Shown: piece after piece, positions 55,593 through 64,000 of the stretch
How the letters are laid out: each line of letters opens with the position of its first letter
Position numbering within the stretch: the first letter of the stretch is position 1
Origin: Pectobacterium zantedeschiae
GTDB taxonomy: Bacteria; Pseudomonadota; Gammaproteobacteria; Enterobacterales; Enterobacteriaceae
Assembly (NCBI RefSeq): GCF_004137795.1
Contig: NZ_NWTM01000005.1
Location: 1-64,000 of the forward strand
Direction of reading: 5' to 3'
DNA: 64,000 bases
Position numbers and translations under genes: made by a program
Notes under the pieces: generated by a model
Told to the model about the DNA's origin: nothing
Database searches by the model: none
Seen by the model: the letters and a program-made list of their open reading frames with translations, nothing else

Positions 55593-56678
55593 ATGAAAAT
55601 TTTGGTCATCGGCCCTTCCTGGGTCGGCGATATGATGATGTCGCACAGCCTTTATCGCACGTTGAAGGCTGAACACCCGGAAGCGGTCATTGACGTGATG
55701 GCCCCGGCATGGTGCCGTCCTCTGCTGGCGCGGATGCCAGAAGTCAATCAGGCGCTAGCCATGCCACTAGGTCACGGCGCACTTGAACTGGGCGAACGCC
55801 GTCGTCTTGGCGTATCGCTGCGCGATACGGGCTATGACCGCGCTTACGTGCTACCCAACTCCTTCAAATCTGCGCTGGTGCCGTTCTTTGCCAACATTCC
55901 ACAGCGCACAGGCTGGCGCGGCGAAATGCGTTACGGACTGCTGAACGACTTACGCGTGCTGGATAAAGCCGCATTTCCGCTGATGGTTCAGCGCTACGCC
56001 GCATTAGCTTATGACCGTAGCCGTATTCATCGTGCCGAGGATTTGCCGCAGCCGTTACTTTGGCCACAGTTACAGGTCAATCAGGCCGAAATTGCGGACA
56101 TGGCGCAAGCCTTTAACCTCAGCGATGAACACCCCATCATCGGTTTTTGCCCCGGTGCCGAATTTGGCCCTGCCAAACGCTGGCCGCATTATCACTATGC
56201 TGCGTTAGCACAATCACTGATTGAGCGCGGTTATCAGATAGCACTGTTCGGTTCCGCCAATGACCGTTCAGCCTGTGACGATATTCTTCAGGGGTTGACG
56301 GAAGATGCCCGCCAACACTGTGCCAATCTGGCAGGGCAAACCTCGCTGGAACAGGCTGTTGTCTTGATTGCAGCCTGCCATGCCGTCGTAAGCAATGACT
56401 CTGGGCTAATGCACGTCGCTGCGGCGCTTCATCGTCCGCTTGTCGCGCTTTATGGCCCGAGCAGCCCCGATTTTACTCCGCCGTTGTCCCATCAGGCTGA
56501 AGTGATTCGCCTGATTACCGGTTATCACAGGGTGCGTAAAGGGGATGCCGAACAAGGTTATCACCAAAGTTTGATCGATATTCAGCCCGAACGCGTGCTT
56601 AGCGCACTGGATAAGTATCTAACGTCGAAAGGAAGTCTCGTTCAGAGAGAAAACCGGGTGCCGGGAGCAGGCGCATGA
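55593..56678 (+). CDS. waaF: ADP-heptose:LPS heptosyltransferase II
   Basis: WaaF adds the second heptose to the inner core. It is a GT9 enzyme of 361 residues (348 in E. coli), the extra part being a C-terminal tail ending NRVPGAGA. Typical blocks are ILVIGPSWVGDMMMSHSLYRTL, CPGAEFGPAKRWP and SNDSGLMHVAAAL. Its stop overlaps the waaC start by four bases (ATGA). Confidence 0.96.
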   Translation: MKILVIGPSWVGDMMMSHSLYRTLKAEHPEAVIDVMAPAWCRPLLARMPEVNQALAMPLGHGALELGERRRLGVSLRDTGYDRAYVLPNSFKSALVPFFANIPQRTGWRGEMRYGLLNDLRVLDKAAFPLMVQRYAALAYDRSRIHRAEDLPQPLLWPQLQVNQAEIADMAQAFNLSDEHPIIGFCPGAEFGPAKRWPHYHYAALAQSLIERGYQIALFGSANDRSACDDILQGLTEDARQHCANLAGQTSLEQAVVLIAACHAVVSNDSGLMHVAAALHRPLVALYGPSSPDFTPPLSHQAEVIRLITGYHRVRKGDAEQGYHQSLIDIQPERVLSALDKYLTSKGSLVQRENRVPGAGA

Positions 56679-57658
56679 GAGTACTGATTGTGAAAACGTC
56701 GTCGATGGGCGATGTACTACATACGTTACCAGCCTTAACCGACGCGATGCAGGCTATTCCCGGTATCCAGTTCGACTGGGTCGTTGAAGAAGGTTTCGCA
56801 CAAATTCCAAGTTGGCATCCGGCGGTTTCCCGCGTCATCCCGGTGGCGATACGCCGCTGGCGGAAAAACTGGTTCAGTGCCCCGATACGTCAGGAACGTG
56901 CAGAATTTAAGCGTCAACTACGCCAATACCGCTACGATGCGGTGATTGATGCACAGGGACTCATTAAAAGCGCACTGCTGGTTACGCGGCTCGCCAACGG
57001 CAAGAAACACGGTTTGGATTGCAAAAGCGCGCGTGAGCCGCTAGCCAGTTGGTTTTATAACTATCGCCATCCGATAAGCCGCCGACAACACGCTGTAGAG
57101 CGTGTTCGGGAATTATTTGCCGCCAGTCTGGGTTATCGGAAACCGATCGAACACGGCGATTATGCAATTGCCCAGCGTTTTCTCTCCCAACCGCTCGCAG
57201 ACGCCAATCGCTATCTGGTGTTTCTCCATGCCACGACGCGGGATGAAAAACACTGGCCGGAAGCGCACTGGCGTGAACTGATTGCGCTATTCGCATCAAG
57301 CGGACTACACATCAAGCTCCCCTGGGGAGCGGAACATGAGCACCAACGTGCGTTACGGCTGGCTGAAGGGTTCCCATATGTTGATGTCTTACCGCGCCTC
57401 ACGTTGCAGCAAGTCGCTGAAGTTCTCGCTGGGGCCAGTGCTGTTGTCTCCGTCGATACCGGGCTGAGTCACCTGACAGCGGCATTGGATCGTCCAAATA
57501 TCACCTTATACGGTCCCACCGATCCAGGGTTAATTGGCGGCTATGGGATGAATCAGGTGGTGGAAATGTCTGAAAACCAGAAAATGGAGACGATTCCCGC
57601 TAGCCTCATCCATCAGAAATTAGAGAAGCTGATAGAATTACCTGCATCAGGCGAGTGA
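56675..57658 (+). CDS. waaC: ADP-heptose:LPS heptosyltransferase I
   Basis: WaaC adds the first heptose to Kdo. The 327-residue GT9 enzyme shows [36 protein letters not shown] and [26 protein letters not shown]. Its start overlaps waaF by four bases and its end overlaps waaL, so the three genes are tightly coupled. Confidence 0.97.
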   Translation: MRVLIVKTSSMGDVLHTLPALTDAMQAIPGIQFDWVVEEGFAQIPSWHPAVSRVIPVAIRRWRKNWFSAPIRQERAEFKRQLRQYRYDAVIDAQGLIKSALLVTRLANGKKHGLDCKSAREPLASWFYNYRHPISRRQHAVERVRELFAASLGYRKPIEHGDYAIAQRFLSQPLADANRYLVFLHATTRDEKHWPEAHWRELIALFASSGLHIKLPWGAEHEHQRALRLAEGFPYVDVLPRLTLQQVAEVLAGASAVVSVDTGLSHLTAALDRPNITLYGPTDPGLIGGYGMNQVVEMSENQKMETIPASLIHQKLEKLIELPASGE

Positions 57659-58953
57659 TATCGCTCCCGACTGTGAACAAATACATGCTCAATGAATTAA
57701 GGTACGAACTGGGAAAAACGCCCAGCATCAGTTCAGCTATCGCACTTAACGCGATCTTCCCTGGCTGTTTACTCACATTAGCCATTATGCCGTTTAGTAG
57801 CATCTTTGCCGGATGGATTTTTTATCTCACGAGTTTGCTATCTGTTTTCTATGTGGTCACACATTTAAGAGCAATAATAGCCGCGAAGCGGTTGTTGTTG
57901 ATTCCGCTTTGCCTGCTGGCTATCGGCTTAACCAATCTCATTTGGTATCACCACTATCACCAACCCGATAGCCTTTTCCCTTATGTGTATAACGCCTACA
58001 GAACATCCGCGCATGCCGGGATTCTGGGTGCATTCATCTTGCTGACGGCCCTACACATCACGCCCAAAAAGCAAAAGCAGTCGCTCTTCTACATCATCGC
58101 AATCTGTATGTTCACACTGGGTTATGCATTTTATCAGTCGTTGTTCAGTGGAATGCATCGTATTGGGCTGGTATTTGGCACCGCAACCAGCGCAGCCTAT
58201 TTTCTCACCTTCATTGGCGCGTTAAGCGCACAGGCGCTGCTTAAGCTCGATTCGGCTTATAAGTATTACCTTTATCTGGGGCATTTTCTGTTAGTCACTA
58301 TCGCTATTTTTCTGACAGAAACGCGGGCTGCCATATTCGTCTACCCTATTGTTGGTGCGACCATTTTATTGTCCGAAGTCAGGCACAATAAGCGTTTATT
58401 CATAAAAGCATTCATCGGCTCATCGGCAACTATTCTCCTGTGTTTATTCCTTTTCCAAGAAACAATTCATCAGCGCGTCAACGATTTGATCAACGACATA
58501 CACAGCTACAGCATGAATAACAGCAGAACATCGGTTGGTGCACGAATCGCAATGTACCAATCCGGCGTTGAAGCAGGAGAAGAATCGTGGCTCGGACAAT
58601 CGGCCGAACAGCGTGCAGAGCGAATTATTGCACAAGCTGAACAAAACCCGAGCTTAGCTGGCGCGGTTGAGTATTTGAATGTCCATCTACACAACGAAGT
58701 GATTGATATGTTTTCCCTTAAGGGACTGCCAGGAGCAATATTGCTAATATTGTTCTACGTATCAATATTCTATTTTTCATTTTTTGTTCTGCGCAGCCAC
58801 CTCTCTGCCGCGCTGCTTTTTGCCCTGCTGATGTATGGACTTAGCGATGTCATTCTCTATTCACGAGACATGCTTATTGCATGGCTGATGGCGTTTTGCC
58901 TCGGTACAACGCTGACCGGGAAATGGCTAAAGAATGAGTCCTGTTATAATTAG
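57655..58953 (+). CDS. waaL: O-antigen ligase WaaL
   Basis: WaaL joins undecaprenyl-linked O antigen to the lipid A core at the periplasmic face. The 432-residue protein has about eleven or twelve hydrophobic segments and a long periplasmic loop between the penultimate spans. Candidate functional residues are Arg in [11 protein letters not shown], Arg in [12 protein letters not shown] and His in [18 protein letters not shown], as in the family. The GTG start overlaps the waaC stop (GTGA); an ATG at 57685 is an alternative. Waal sequences vary greatly, so assignment rests on motifs and position. Confidence 0.9.
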   Translation: MISLPTVNKYMLNELRYELGKTPSISSAIALNAIFPGCLLTLAIMPFSSIFAGWIFYLTSLLSVFYVVTHLRAIIAAKRLLLIPLCLLAIGLTNLIWYHHYHQPDSLFPYVYNAYRTSAHAGILGAFILLTALHITPKKQKQSLFYIIAICMFTLGYAFYQSLFSGMHRIGLVFGTATSAAYFLTFIGALSAQALLKLDSAYKYYLYLGHFLLVTIAIFLTETRAAIFVYPIVGATILLSEVRHNKRLFIKAFIGSSATILLCLFLFQETIHQRVNDLINDIHSYSMNNSRTSVGARIAMYQSGVEAGEESWLGQSAEQRAERIIAQAEQNPSLAGAVEYLNVHLHNEVIDMFSLKGLPGAILLILFYVSIFYFSFFVLRSHLSAALLFALLMYGLSDVILYSRDMLIAWLMAFCLGTTLTGKWLKNESCYN

Positions 58954-59167
58954 CGTGTGGCAATAGTATTTACCCCTGTGAGAGGGATGTGGGTTCTAGT
59001 ACCATACGGGGTTTAGCACAATGTGTGTTGTAGCAACATCGCGAGATAAATTTGCGCACCGCAAATCGCCGTGAAATTTTGGATTATTTCAGTTAACTGG
59101 TAGCTGTCGAGCCAGAGCGGTAGCGTGCCTGTAAATAATAACCTTTTGATTGTATGAAGGAAAACGA
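58954..59167. other. Leader region of the waaQ operon
   Basis: The 214 bases separate waaL from waaQ and contain a small hairpin (TTTGCG/CGCAAA, 59051-59065) and the JUMPstart element listed separately. A promoter is expected upstream of the JUMPstart but was not assigned. Confidence 0.6.
59090..59127 (+). promoter_or_regulatory. JUMPstart with ops element (RfaH recruitment site)
   Basis: The ops core GCGGTAGCGTG lies at 59117-59127 and matches 11 of 12 bases of the canonical ops. The upstream part has the JUMPstart elements CTGGTAGCTGT and GCCAG in the right order and spacing. It is 40 bases before the waaQ start, as is usual for waa and other envelope operons. The cognate RfaH gene is in this window at 10105-10593. 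Confidence 0.9.
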
Positions 59168-60238
59168 GTGAGTCAACGCATTATCTCTTATCACCGAATT
59201 CTTGTGGTGAAACTTAGGTATCATGGCGATATGCTGCTGACTACTCCGCTCATCAGCACGCTAAAAGCAAATTATCCTGACGCTAAAATCGACGTATTAC
59301 TGTATCAGGATACGATGCCGATTCTCTCTGCAAACCCAGAAATACATCAGCTTTATGGGCTCAAAAGAAAAACAGCAACGTTATCGGAAAAGATCAAAGA
59401 TTTTGCGGCAATACAGAAAGTACTTAAGAGAAACAATTACGATTTGATCGTCAATCTGGCTGACCAGTGGCCCATTGCCCTGTTGGTAAAATCATTAGGA
59501 TGTCACAGTATTGCTCTCGATCGGGGCAATAACCTGAAAGGAAAGATTTGGCGTTCATTTTTCAGCACCTGCGTTCCACCAATGGGGGCGCATATTGTTG
59601 AGCAAAATCTTTATCTCCTCACCCCGCTCAAGCTGCCAGCGTCAAATACATGTTCTACATTATCACTGTATTATCGTGAGGAAGACGTCCAAAGTATCGT
59701 TAACCAACACCCTACACTTTTAACGCAACGCTATGTCGTTATTCAACCCACGACTCGCCAATATTACAAATACTGGGACAATGACAAATTCGCTCAGGTC
59801 ATTGACCATCTTAAAGAAAAAAATCTGGAAGTCATACTCACCTGCGGCCCATCAGAAGATGATTTAACTGTCGTACGCGATATCTATTCGCAGTGCATCC
59901 ACAAACCTGAGATGTCATTTGCGGGCAAAACGAGTTTTCTGGAACTGGCAGCATTAATTGACAATGCCGTGTTATATATCGGTGTGGATTCTGCCCCAAT
60001 GCATATGGCTGCTGCATTGAATACGCCACTGGTGTGCTTATTTGGCCCAACAGACTACAAATTATGGCGCCCGTGGTGTGAGCGCTATAAGCAGATTTGG
60101 GCAGGTGAATATCAACAGATGCCAGCAAAACAGAGTTACGATCAGACGGTCAAATATTTATCCTGTATTCCTGCACAAGCGGTAATACAGGCATCAGAAC
60201 ACATGCTTCAAGAGACGCAGGAAGAGAATACCAAATGA
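59168..60238 (+). CDS. waaQ: LPS core heptosyltransferase III
   Basis: WaaQ adds a branch heptose to the inner core. The 356-residue GT9 protein has ILVVKLRYHGDMLLTTPLISTL, IQPTTRQYYKYW and GVDSAPMHMAAALNTPLVCLFGPTD. The GTG at 59168 was preferred because GAAGGA lies six bases upstream; a TTG at 59150 is also in frame but has no ribosome site. It is the first gene after the ops element and its stop overlaps the waaG start (ATGA). Confidence 0.94.
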   Translation: MSQRIISYHRILVVKLRYHGDMLLTTPLISTLKANYPDAKIDVLLYQDTMPILSANPEIHQLYGLKRKTATLSEKIKDFAAIQKVLKRNNYDLIVNLADQWPIALLVKSLGCHSIALDRGNNLKGKIWRSFFSTCVPPMGAHIVEQNLYLLTPLKLPASNTCSTLSLYYREEDVQSIVNQHPTLLTQRYVVIQPTTRQYYKYWDNDKFAQVIDHLKEKNLEVILTCGPSEDDLTVVRDIYSQCIHKPEMSFAGKTSFLELAALIDNAVLYIGVDSAPMHMAAALNTPLVCLFGPTDYKLWRPWCERYKQIWAGEYQQMPAKQSYDQTVKYLSCIPAQAVIQASEHMLQETQEENTK

Positions 60239-61359
60239 AAATCGCATTCTGCGTCTATAAATACTTTCCTTTCGGTGGGCTACAACGTGATTTTCTGAGC
60301 ATCGCACAAACCTGCCAAAAACTAGGCCACAACATTCGCGTTTACACCAGCGAGTGGCAAGGCGACAAACCGGAAGGATTCGACATCGTTCTCGTGCCCA
60401 TATCAGGGCTTGGCAACCACACTCGACATCGCCGTTTTTCCGACTGGGTACAACGCCATTTGCAACAATATCCTGTCGATCGCGTTGTCGGGTTTAGCAA
60501 AATGCCAGGGCTGGACTTCTACTATGCCGCAGAAGGATGTACGGCAGAAAAGGCGGTTCAGGAAAAAAGCTTCTTTTATCGACTAACGCCCCGCTACCGT
60601 GGCTATGCAGCACTGGAACGGGATGTGTTCGACAAAAACAGCCACACGCGCATGCTGATGCTGACACCACGGCAAATCGCTCATTTTCAGAAGCATTACG
60701 GCACACAAGATGAACGTTTTTTTATGCTGCCACCGGGTATTTCGCAGGATAGAAAATACAGCACACGCTCCCCAGATACGCGCACTCAATTTCGCCAGCA
60801 CCATAAGCTAGATGAAAACGGATTCGTTCTGTTACAGGTAGGTTCCGACTTCAAACGTAAAGGGGTTGGCCGCAGTCTGACCGCTATCGCCAGCTTGCCA
60901 CAGGAATTGCGTCAACGTGTAACACTGCTCGTTGTCGGCCAGGACGATCCAAAACCGTTTCAGCAGCAGGCTGAACAACTCGGTATTGGTAAACAAATAC
61001 GTTTCTTCTCTGGCCGAGATGATATTCCTGATTTTATGGCAGCAGCAGACTTATTGCTGCATCCAGCCCATCAGGAAGCTGCGGGCATCGTCTTGCTTGA
61101 GGCTATCGCAGCAGGGCTACCGATACTCGTTACCGATGCATGTGGTTATGCTTTTTATATTGAGCGCTCGCGGGCCGGACAAGTCATATCAGAACCATTT
61201 AGCCAGACAGCACTGAATCACGCGTTATCACACGTGCTCAGTCAGCCAGAGACGCTTAAACAGTGGGCAGAAAATGCCCGCCATTTTGCCGATACAGAAG
61301 ATATTTATAGCCTGCCAGAAAAGGCGGCACAGTTAATTACCGGCGCAAAAAACCATTAA
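60235..61359 (+). CDS. waaG: LPS core glucosyltransferase I
   Basis: WaaG adds the first outer-core glucose to heptose II. The 374 residues equal E. coli WaaG. It is a GT4 enzyme with the N-terminal KYFPFGGLQRDFL donor loop and C-terminal LLHPAHQEAAGIVLLEAIAAGLPI block containing the conserved E-x7-E. It is coupled to waaQ by a four-base overlap. Confidence 0.96.
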   Translation: MKIAFCVYKYFPFGGLQRDFLSIAQTCQKLGHNIRVYTSEWQGDKPEGFDIVLVPISGLGNHTRHRRFSDWVQRHLQQYPVDRVVGFSKMPGLDFYYAAEGCTAEKAVQEKSFFYRLTPRYRGYAALERDVFDKNSHTRMLMLTPRQIAHFQKHYGTQDERFFMLPPGISQDRKYSTRSPDTRTQFRQHHKLDENGFVLLQVGSDFKRKGVGRSLTAIASLPQELRQRVTLLVVGQDDPKPFQQQAEQLGIGKQIRFFSGRDDIPDFMAAADLLLHPAHQEAAGIVLLEAIAAGLPILVTDACGYAFYIERSRAGQVISEPFSQTALNHALSHVLSQPETLKQWAENARHFADTEDIYSLPEKAAQLITGAKNH

Positions 61360-61432
61360 ATCCACGCAACATATTGCCGACAAAATTGATGCGTTGACCT
61401 CACTTATTTTAAGAGTAAAAATCGAGTTCATT

Positions 61433-62452
61433 ATGTATTTTTCATCGCAAGGTGTTATAAAAAGAAAAGTTTCATTCACTCGCCCCTTAGCGGAAAATTC
61501 AGAATCCGATACGCTAAATATCGCTTACGGTATTGATAAAAACTTTATGTTTGGCTGTGCCATTTCAGCAGCATCAATTTTATTCAATAACCCTGACATC
61601 AAATTTTCATTTCATATATTCACCGACTCATTAAGTGATGATGAAGAGACAAAGTTTCAGAGTCTCAGTGTTCAATATAATGCAAATATTGATATTTATA
61701 TTGTAAATTGTGATGAACTTAAATCGCTGCCTAGTACCAAAAACTGGTCTTATGCTACCTATTTTCGCTTTGTCATTGCCGATTTACTTTACCCAGAAGT
61801 TGAAACCCTTCTTTATATAGATGCTGACATTGTTTGCAAAGGTTCGTTACGTGACCTGCTAAGCATCGAATTCAAAAATAGCATCGCGGCAGTAGTCGCA
61901 GAAGAAGATAAGGTTTGGTGGGAAAAACGAGCAAAAGCACTTGATGAACCAGGAATCAATGCCGGATATTTTAATGCTGGATTCTTATATATCAACCTCG
62001 CACAATGGCAAAAAAATGACATTAGTTCACAGGCAATGTCTCTTCTTGCCAATGAGGAAGTAAAGTTAAAAATATCTTATCTTGACCAAGATATTTTAAA
62101 TATATTACTCATAGATAAAACAATATGGCTTGATAAAAAATACAATACACAATATAGCATTAATTATGAGCTTAACGAACCTAAACCAGTCAATCCTATA
62201 AAGGATGAGACGGTTATGATTCATTATATCGGACCGACAAAACCTTGGCATAAATGGGCAGAAAATTACGCTTGCACGAAGTATTTCCTCGAGGCAAAAA
62301 GAGCATCACCGTGGAATAAGTCGCCATTACTGCAAGCAACGACTACAAGCAACATGAGATACTGTGCTAAACATCAGTTTCATAATAATTTTATTTTATC
62401 AGGTATCTTTAGCTATCTTAAATATTTTTATAGAAAATCACTATCAAAATAA
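61433..62452 (+). CDS. GT8-family LPS core glycosyltransferase (WaaO/WaaI-like)
   Basis: A 339-residue GT8 transferase similar to the alpha-1,3-glucosyl or -galactosyl transferases WaaO and WaaI, of the same length. The metal-binding DXD motif is Asp130-Ala-Asp132 in LLYIDADIV; further family blocks are YFNAGFLYINL and MIHYIGPTKPWHKW. The ATG at 61433 was chosen for family alignment; only GAG is seen upstream. Donor sugar and acceptor cannot be decided. Base composition is markedly more AT-rich than in waaG, suggesting separate origin. Confidence 0.85.
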   Translation: MYFSSQGVIKRKVSFTRPLAENSESDTLNIAYGIDKNFMFGCAISAASILFNNPDIKFSFHIFTDSLSDDEETKFQSLSVQYNANIDIYIVNCDELKSLPSTKNWSYATYFRFVIADLLYPEVETLLYIDADIVCKGSLRDLLSIEFKNSIAAVVAEEDKVWWEKRAKALDEPGINAGYFNAGFLYINLAQWQKNDISSQAMSLLANEEVKLKISYLDQDILNILLIDKTIWLDKKYNTQYSINYELNEPKPVNPIKDETVMIHYIGPTKPWHKWAENYACTKYFLEAKRASPWNKSPLLQATTTSNMRYCAKHQFHNNFILSGIFSYLKYFYRKSLSK

Positions 62453-62491
62453 TCGCCACCGTATCAAATTATAAAATCAGGAATATAAATA

Positions 62492-63448
62492 ATGAAGACA
62501 TTGTTTCTAAAAAGAACTGGTGGTGGATTGAACAATCAAAAAATGATTTTCCTTGCCTTATTAATCGAAGCTATAGAAAAAAATGCGCCTATAGCGCTGC
62601 CTTACTTCATTAATTTTATCGCTAAAAAAAGAAATAAAAACCTGAAAGATAAATTTTATTTCTCTTATACGTATAAATTTTTCCACAGGGATATCGATTT
62701 ATTTACCGTTTTCGATGAGAAATCAGCAAATGTATTTTTTTCGAAATATAAAATAAAAATAAATAACTATACCACTTCTCGGTACACAGGAGAGAAACAC
62801 AACCCTGACAAGTTATTTTTCAAAGGCGAATCGATTGTCAATGAATTTTTGAATAATCATGACTATAAAAACAGAAACATCGTTATCGACTTTTTTAAGT
62901 ATTTCATTCCATCTGCGTATATGGAAAAAAAGATAGACTATTTTACTGCTCACGCCCTCCCATATGATGCAGTTTGCCAATTGCGAATAGAGAGTGATTG
63001 GCCGTTAGACATTGAAGACTCATGGGAGAAAAAACCAAATAGCGTTAACTCGACACCACTGGAACGCTGTAATCATATATTTAAAAAAATAAAAAAAACC
63101 TTACCCTCTCTAAAAACAATTTATATTACCTATGACAAAAGTGCTTTAACTTGCTCATTCAAAGATATCGAAAACTTAGCAAGAGATGAGTTTGGATTTA
63201 CATTAAAAGAGAAAAACTCGGCAGTTAATAATGAATTAACTCCTAAAAATGCATTAGAAGCATCGATTATTGATTTCGAAATTGCAGCACGCAGCAATAT
63301 ATTTATCGGTACAGACATGTCGACATTTACGTCAATCTCCGCAATTACTAAATTTTGTAGGGATGGGTATTTACCTAAAGATAGGTATTTATATAACCTT
63401 CCTGGGGAAGGATTATTTCTTGATAAAAAACTCGACCTTAACAATTAA
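62492..63448 (+). CDS. O-fucosyltransferase-superfamily-like protein in the LPS core locus
   Basis: A 318-residue protein that I do not recognise as a known Waa enzyme. It has GGGLNNQ at residues 10-16, like the nucleotide-sugar loop GG.NNQ of O-fucosyltransferase-like GTs, QLRIESDW (163-170) resembling the HxRxExDW motif, and IFIGTDMSTFTS near 270-281. There is no signal peptide and no membrane span. By position it probably decorates the core, possibly from GDP-fucose or a related donor; this is inference. It is very AT-rich (about 30 per cent GC by eye) and Lys/Asn/Phe-rich. Confidence 0.55.
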   Translation: MKTLFLKRTGGGLNNQKMIFLALLIEAIEKNAPIALPYFINFIAKKRNKNLKDKFYFSYTYKFFHRDIDLFTVFDEKSANVFFSKYKIKINNYTTSRYTGEKHNPDKLFFKGESIVNEFLNNHDYKNRNIVIDFFKYFIPSAYMEKKIDYFTAHALPYDAVCQLRIESDWPLDIEDSWEKKPNSVNSTPLERCNHIFKKIKKTLPSLKTIYITYDKSALTCSFKDIENLARDEFGFTLKEKNSAVNNELTPKNALEASIIDFEIAARSNIFIGTDMSTFTSISAITKFCRDGYLPKDRYLYNLPGEGLFLDKKLDLNN

Positions 63449-63565
63449 AAACCTTTATTTTTCAGATCGCTCATGTTAGTACATCATATCAATATTTATT
63501 AATAATATTTATTTTGATTGAAAGCACATATCCCTTACTTAATCATTAATATTAAAAGAGTTAAC

Positions 63566-64000
63566 ATGTTGATAAATGCGATTGTTGTTTTATATAATTC
63601 AGCAATTATGGATTCGCAAACCATAAAAGCAATTTTTAATTCGAACCACAAAGATATTGACCTCCACATTACTATATGGAACAACGGCCCAAGCCTTTTA
63701 AAAAGTGATGATGTAGATAATTATATATCTGAATGTAGGTTAGAAAAAATATCAACAACAGTTTATCAAGACATAAGAAACGTGTCTCTCAGCAAGATAT
63801 ATAATTTAATTTCAAAAAGAGATTTTTTTGATTTTTTGACTATCTTGGATCAAGACACAAAGATATCTCCAGAGTTTTTCTCTAATATCGTAGAAAATAC
63901 GGAGTACGAGTTAATTTGCCCAGAAATATATCTGGAGAACAACAACAACCAACTCGATTCCCCCGTCTACAGCGACTCTCTAAAGACAATCCCCTCAGGT
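63566..64000 (+). CDS. GT2-family glycosyltransferase, 5' part, cut by the window end
   Basis: An open frame from the ATG at 63566 runs to the last base (145 codons) with no stop. AAGAG lies upstream. It starts MLINAIVVLYNSAIMD, typical of GT2 transferases, has NVSLSKIYN at about residues 72-80, and LTILDQDTKIS with the metal-binding Asp95-Gln-Asp97, as in rhamnosyltransferase-like GT2 proteins. It is probably the next gene of the waaQ operon. Donor and acceptor are unknown. Confidence 0.75.
   Translation, partial: MLINAIVVLYNSAIMDSQTIKAIFNSNHKDIDLHITIWNNGPSLLKSDDVDNYISECRLEKISTTVYQDIRNVSLSKIYNLISKRDFFDFLTILDQDTKISPEFFSNIVENTEYELICPEIYLENNNNQLDSPVYSDSLKTIPSG

Overview
The window is a chromosomal segment of a soft-rot enterobacterium, most probably Pectobacterium. 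Most proteins align along their full length with Escherichia coli K-12 proteins as I remember them. The neighbourhoods are those of Enterobacterales, but the gene order joins several blocks that are apart in E. coli. Species was not determined. No rRNA, tRNA, CRISPR array, insertion sequence or prophage was seen.

Layout. (1) 1-18971 is core: hemG-trkH-yigZ-pepQ on the minus strand, divergent fadBA under a perfect FadR palindrome, then fre, ubiD, rfaH, a Pseudomonas-type hemB, tatD, tatABC, ubiB-ubiJ-ubiE and rmuC. (2) 19208-23813 is arginine biosynthesis: argCBH and divergent argE share two tandem ARG boxes. (3) 23868-27501 is an accessory sugar-acid module: a GntR/UTRA regulator, a mannonate/gluconate-dehydratase-like enolase-superfamily enzyme and a PTS EIIBC. 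(4) 27745-43364 holds ppc, a tyrosine-phosphatase-like gene, udp with paired CRP sites, a WYL regulator divergent from an ABM-like protein across a perfect 17-bp-arm palindrome, a dienelactone hydrolase, two paralogous chemoreceptors, metE/metR and yigM. (5) 43365-46537 is an AT-rich accessory pocket: an orphan Hcp, a transglycosylase-like putative type VI effector, a small membrane protein (likely immunity) and a PagP-like lipid A palmitoyltransferase. (6) 46538-54394 is cysE-gpsA-secB-yibN, envC-yibQ and kbl-tdh. grxC and gpmM, which I expect in this order from E. coli, are absent. (7) 54637-64000 is lipopolysaccharide core synthesis: hldD-waaF-waaC-waaL, then a JUMPstart/ops leader and waaQ-waaG, a GT8 transferase, an O-fucosyltransferase-like protein and a GT2 transferase cut by the window end.

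Links between regions. RfaH (10105-10593) is the antiterminator that acts on ops elements such as the one at 59117-59127, so regulator and target lie in one window. EnvC/YibQ, the waa genes and PagP all act on the envelope. The putative type VI cassette would attack the cell wall of competitors. The dehydratase would yield 2-keto-3-deoxygluconate, which is also the central intermediate of pectin breakdown in this group.

The strongest candidate for something little described is the hcp-effector-immunity cassette at 43587-45132. Other points for follow-up are the O-fucosyltransferase-like gene in the core locus, the PTS/dehydratase module, the WYL operator and the 40-residue membrane peptide between the chemoreceptors.
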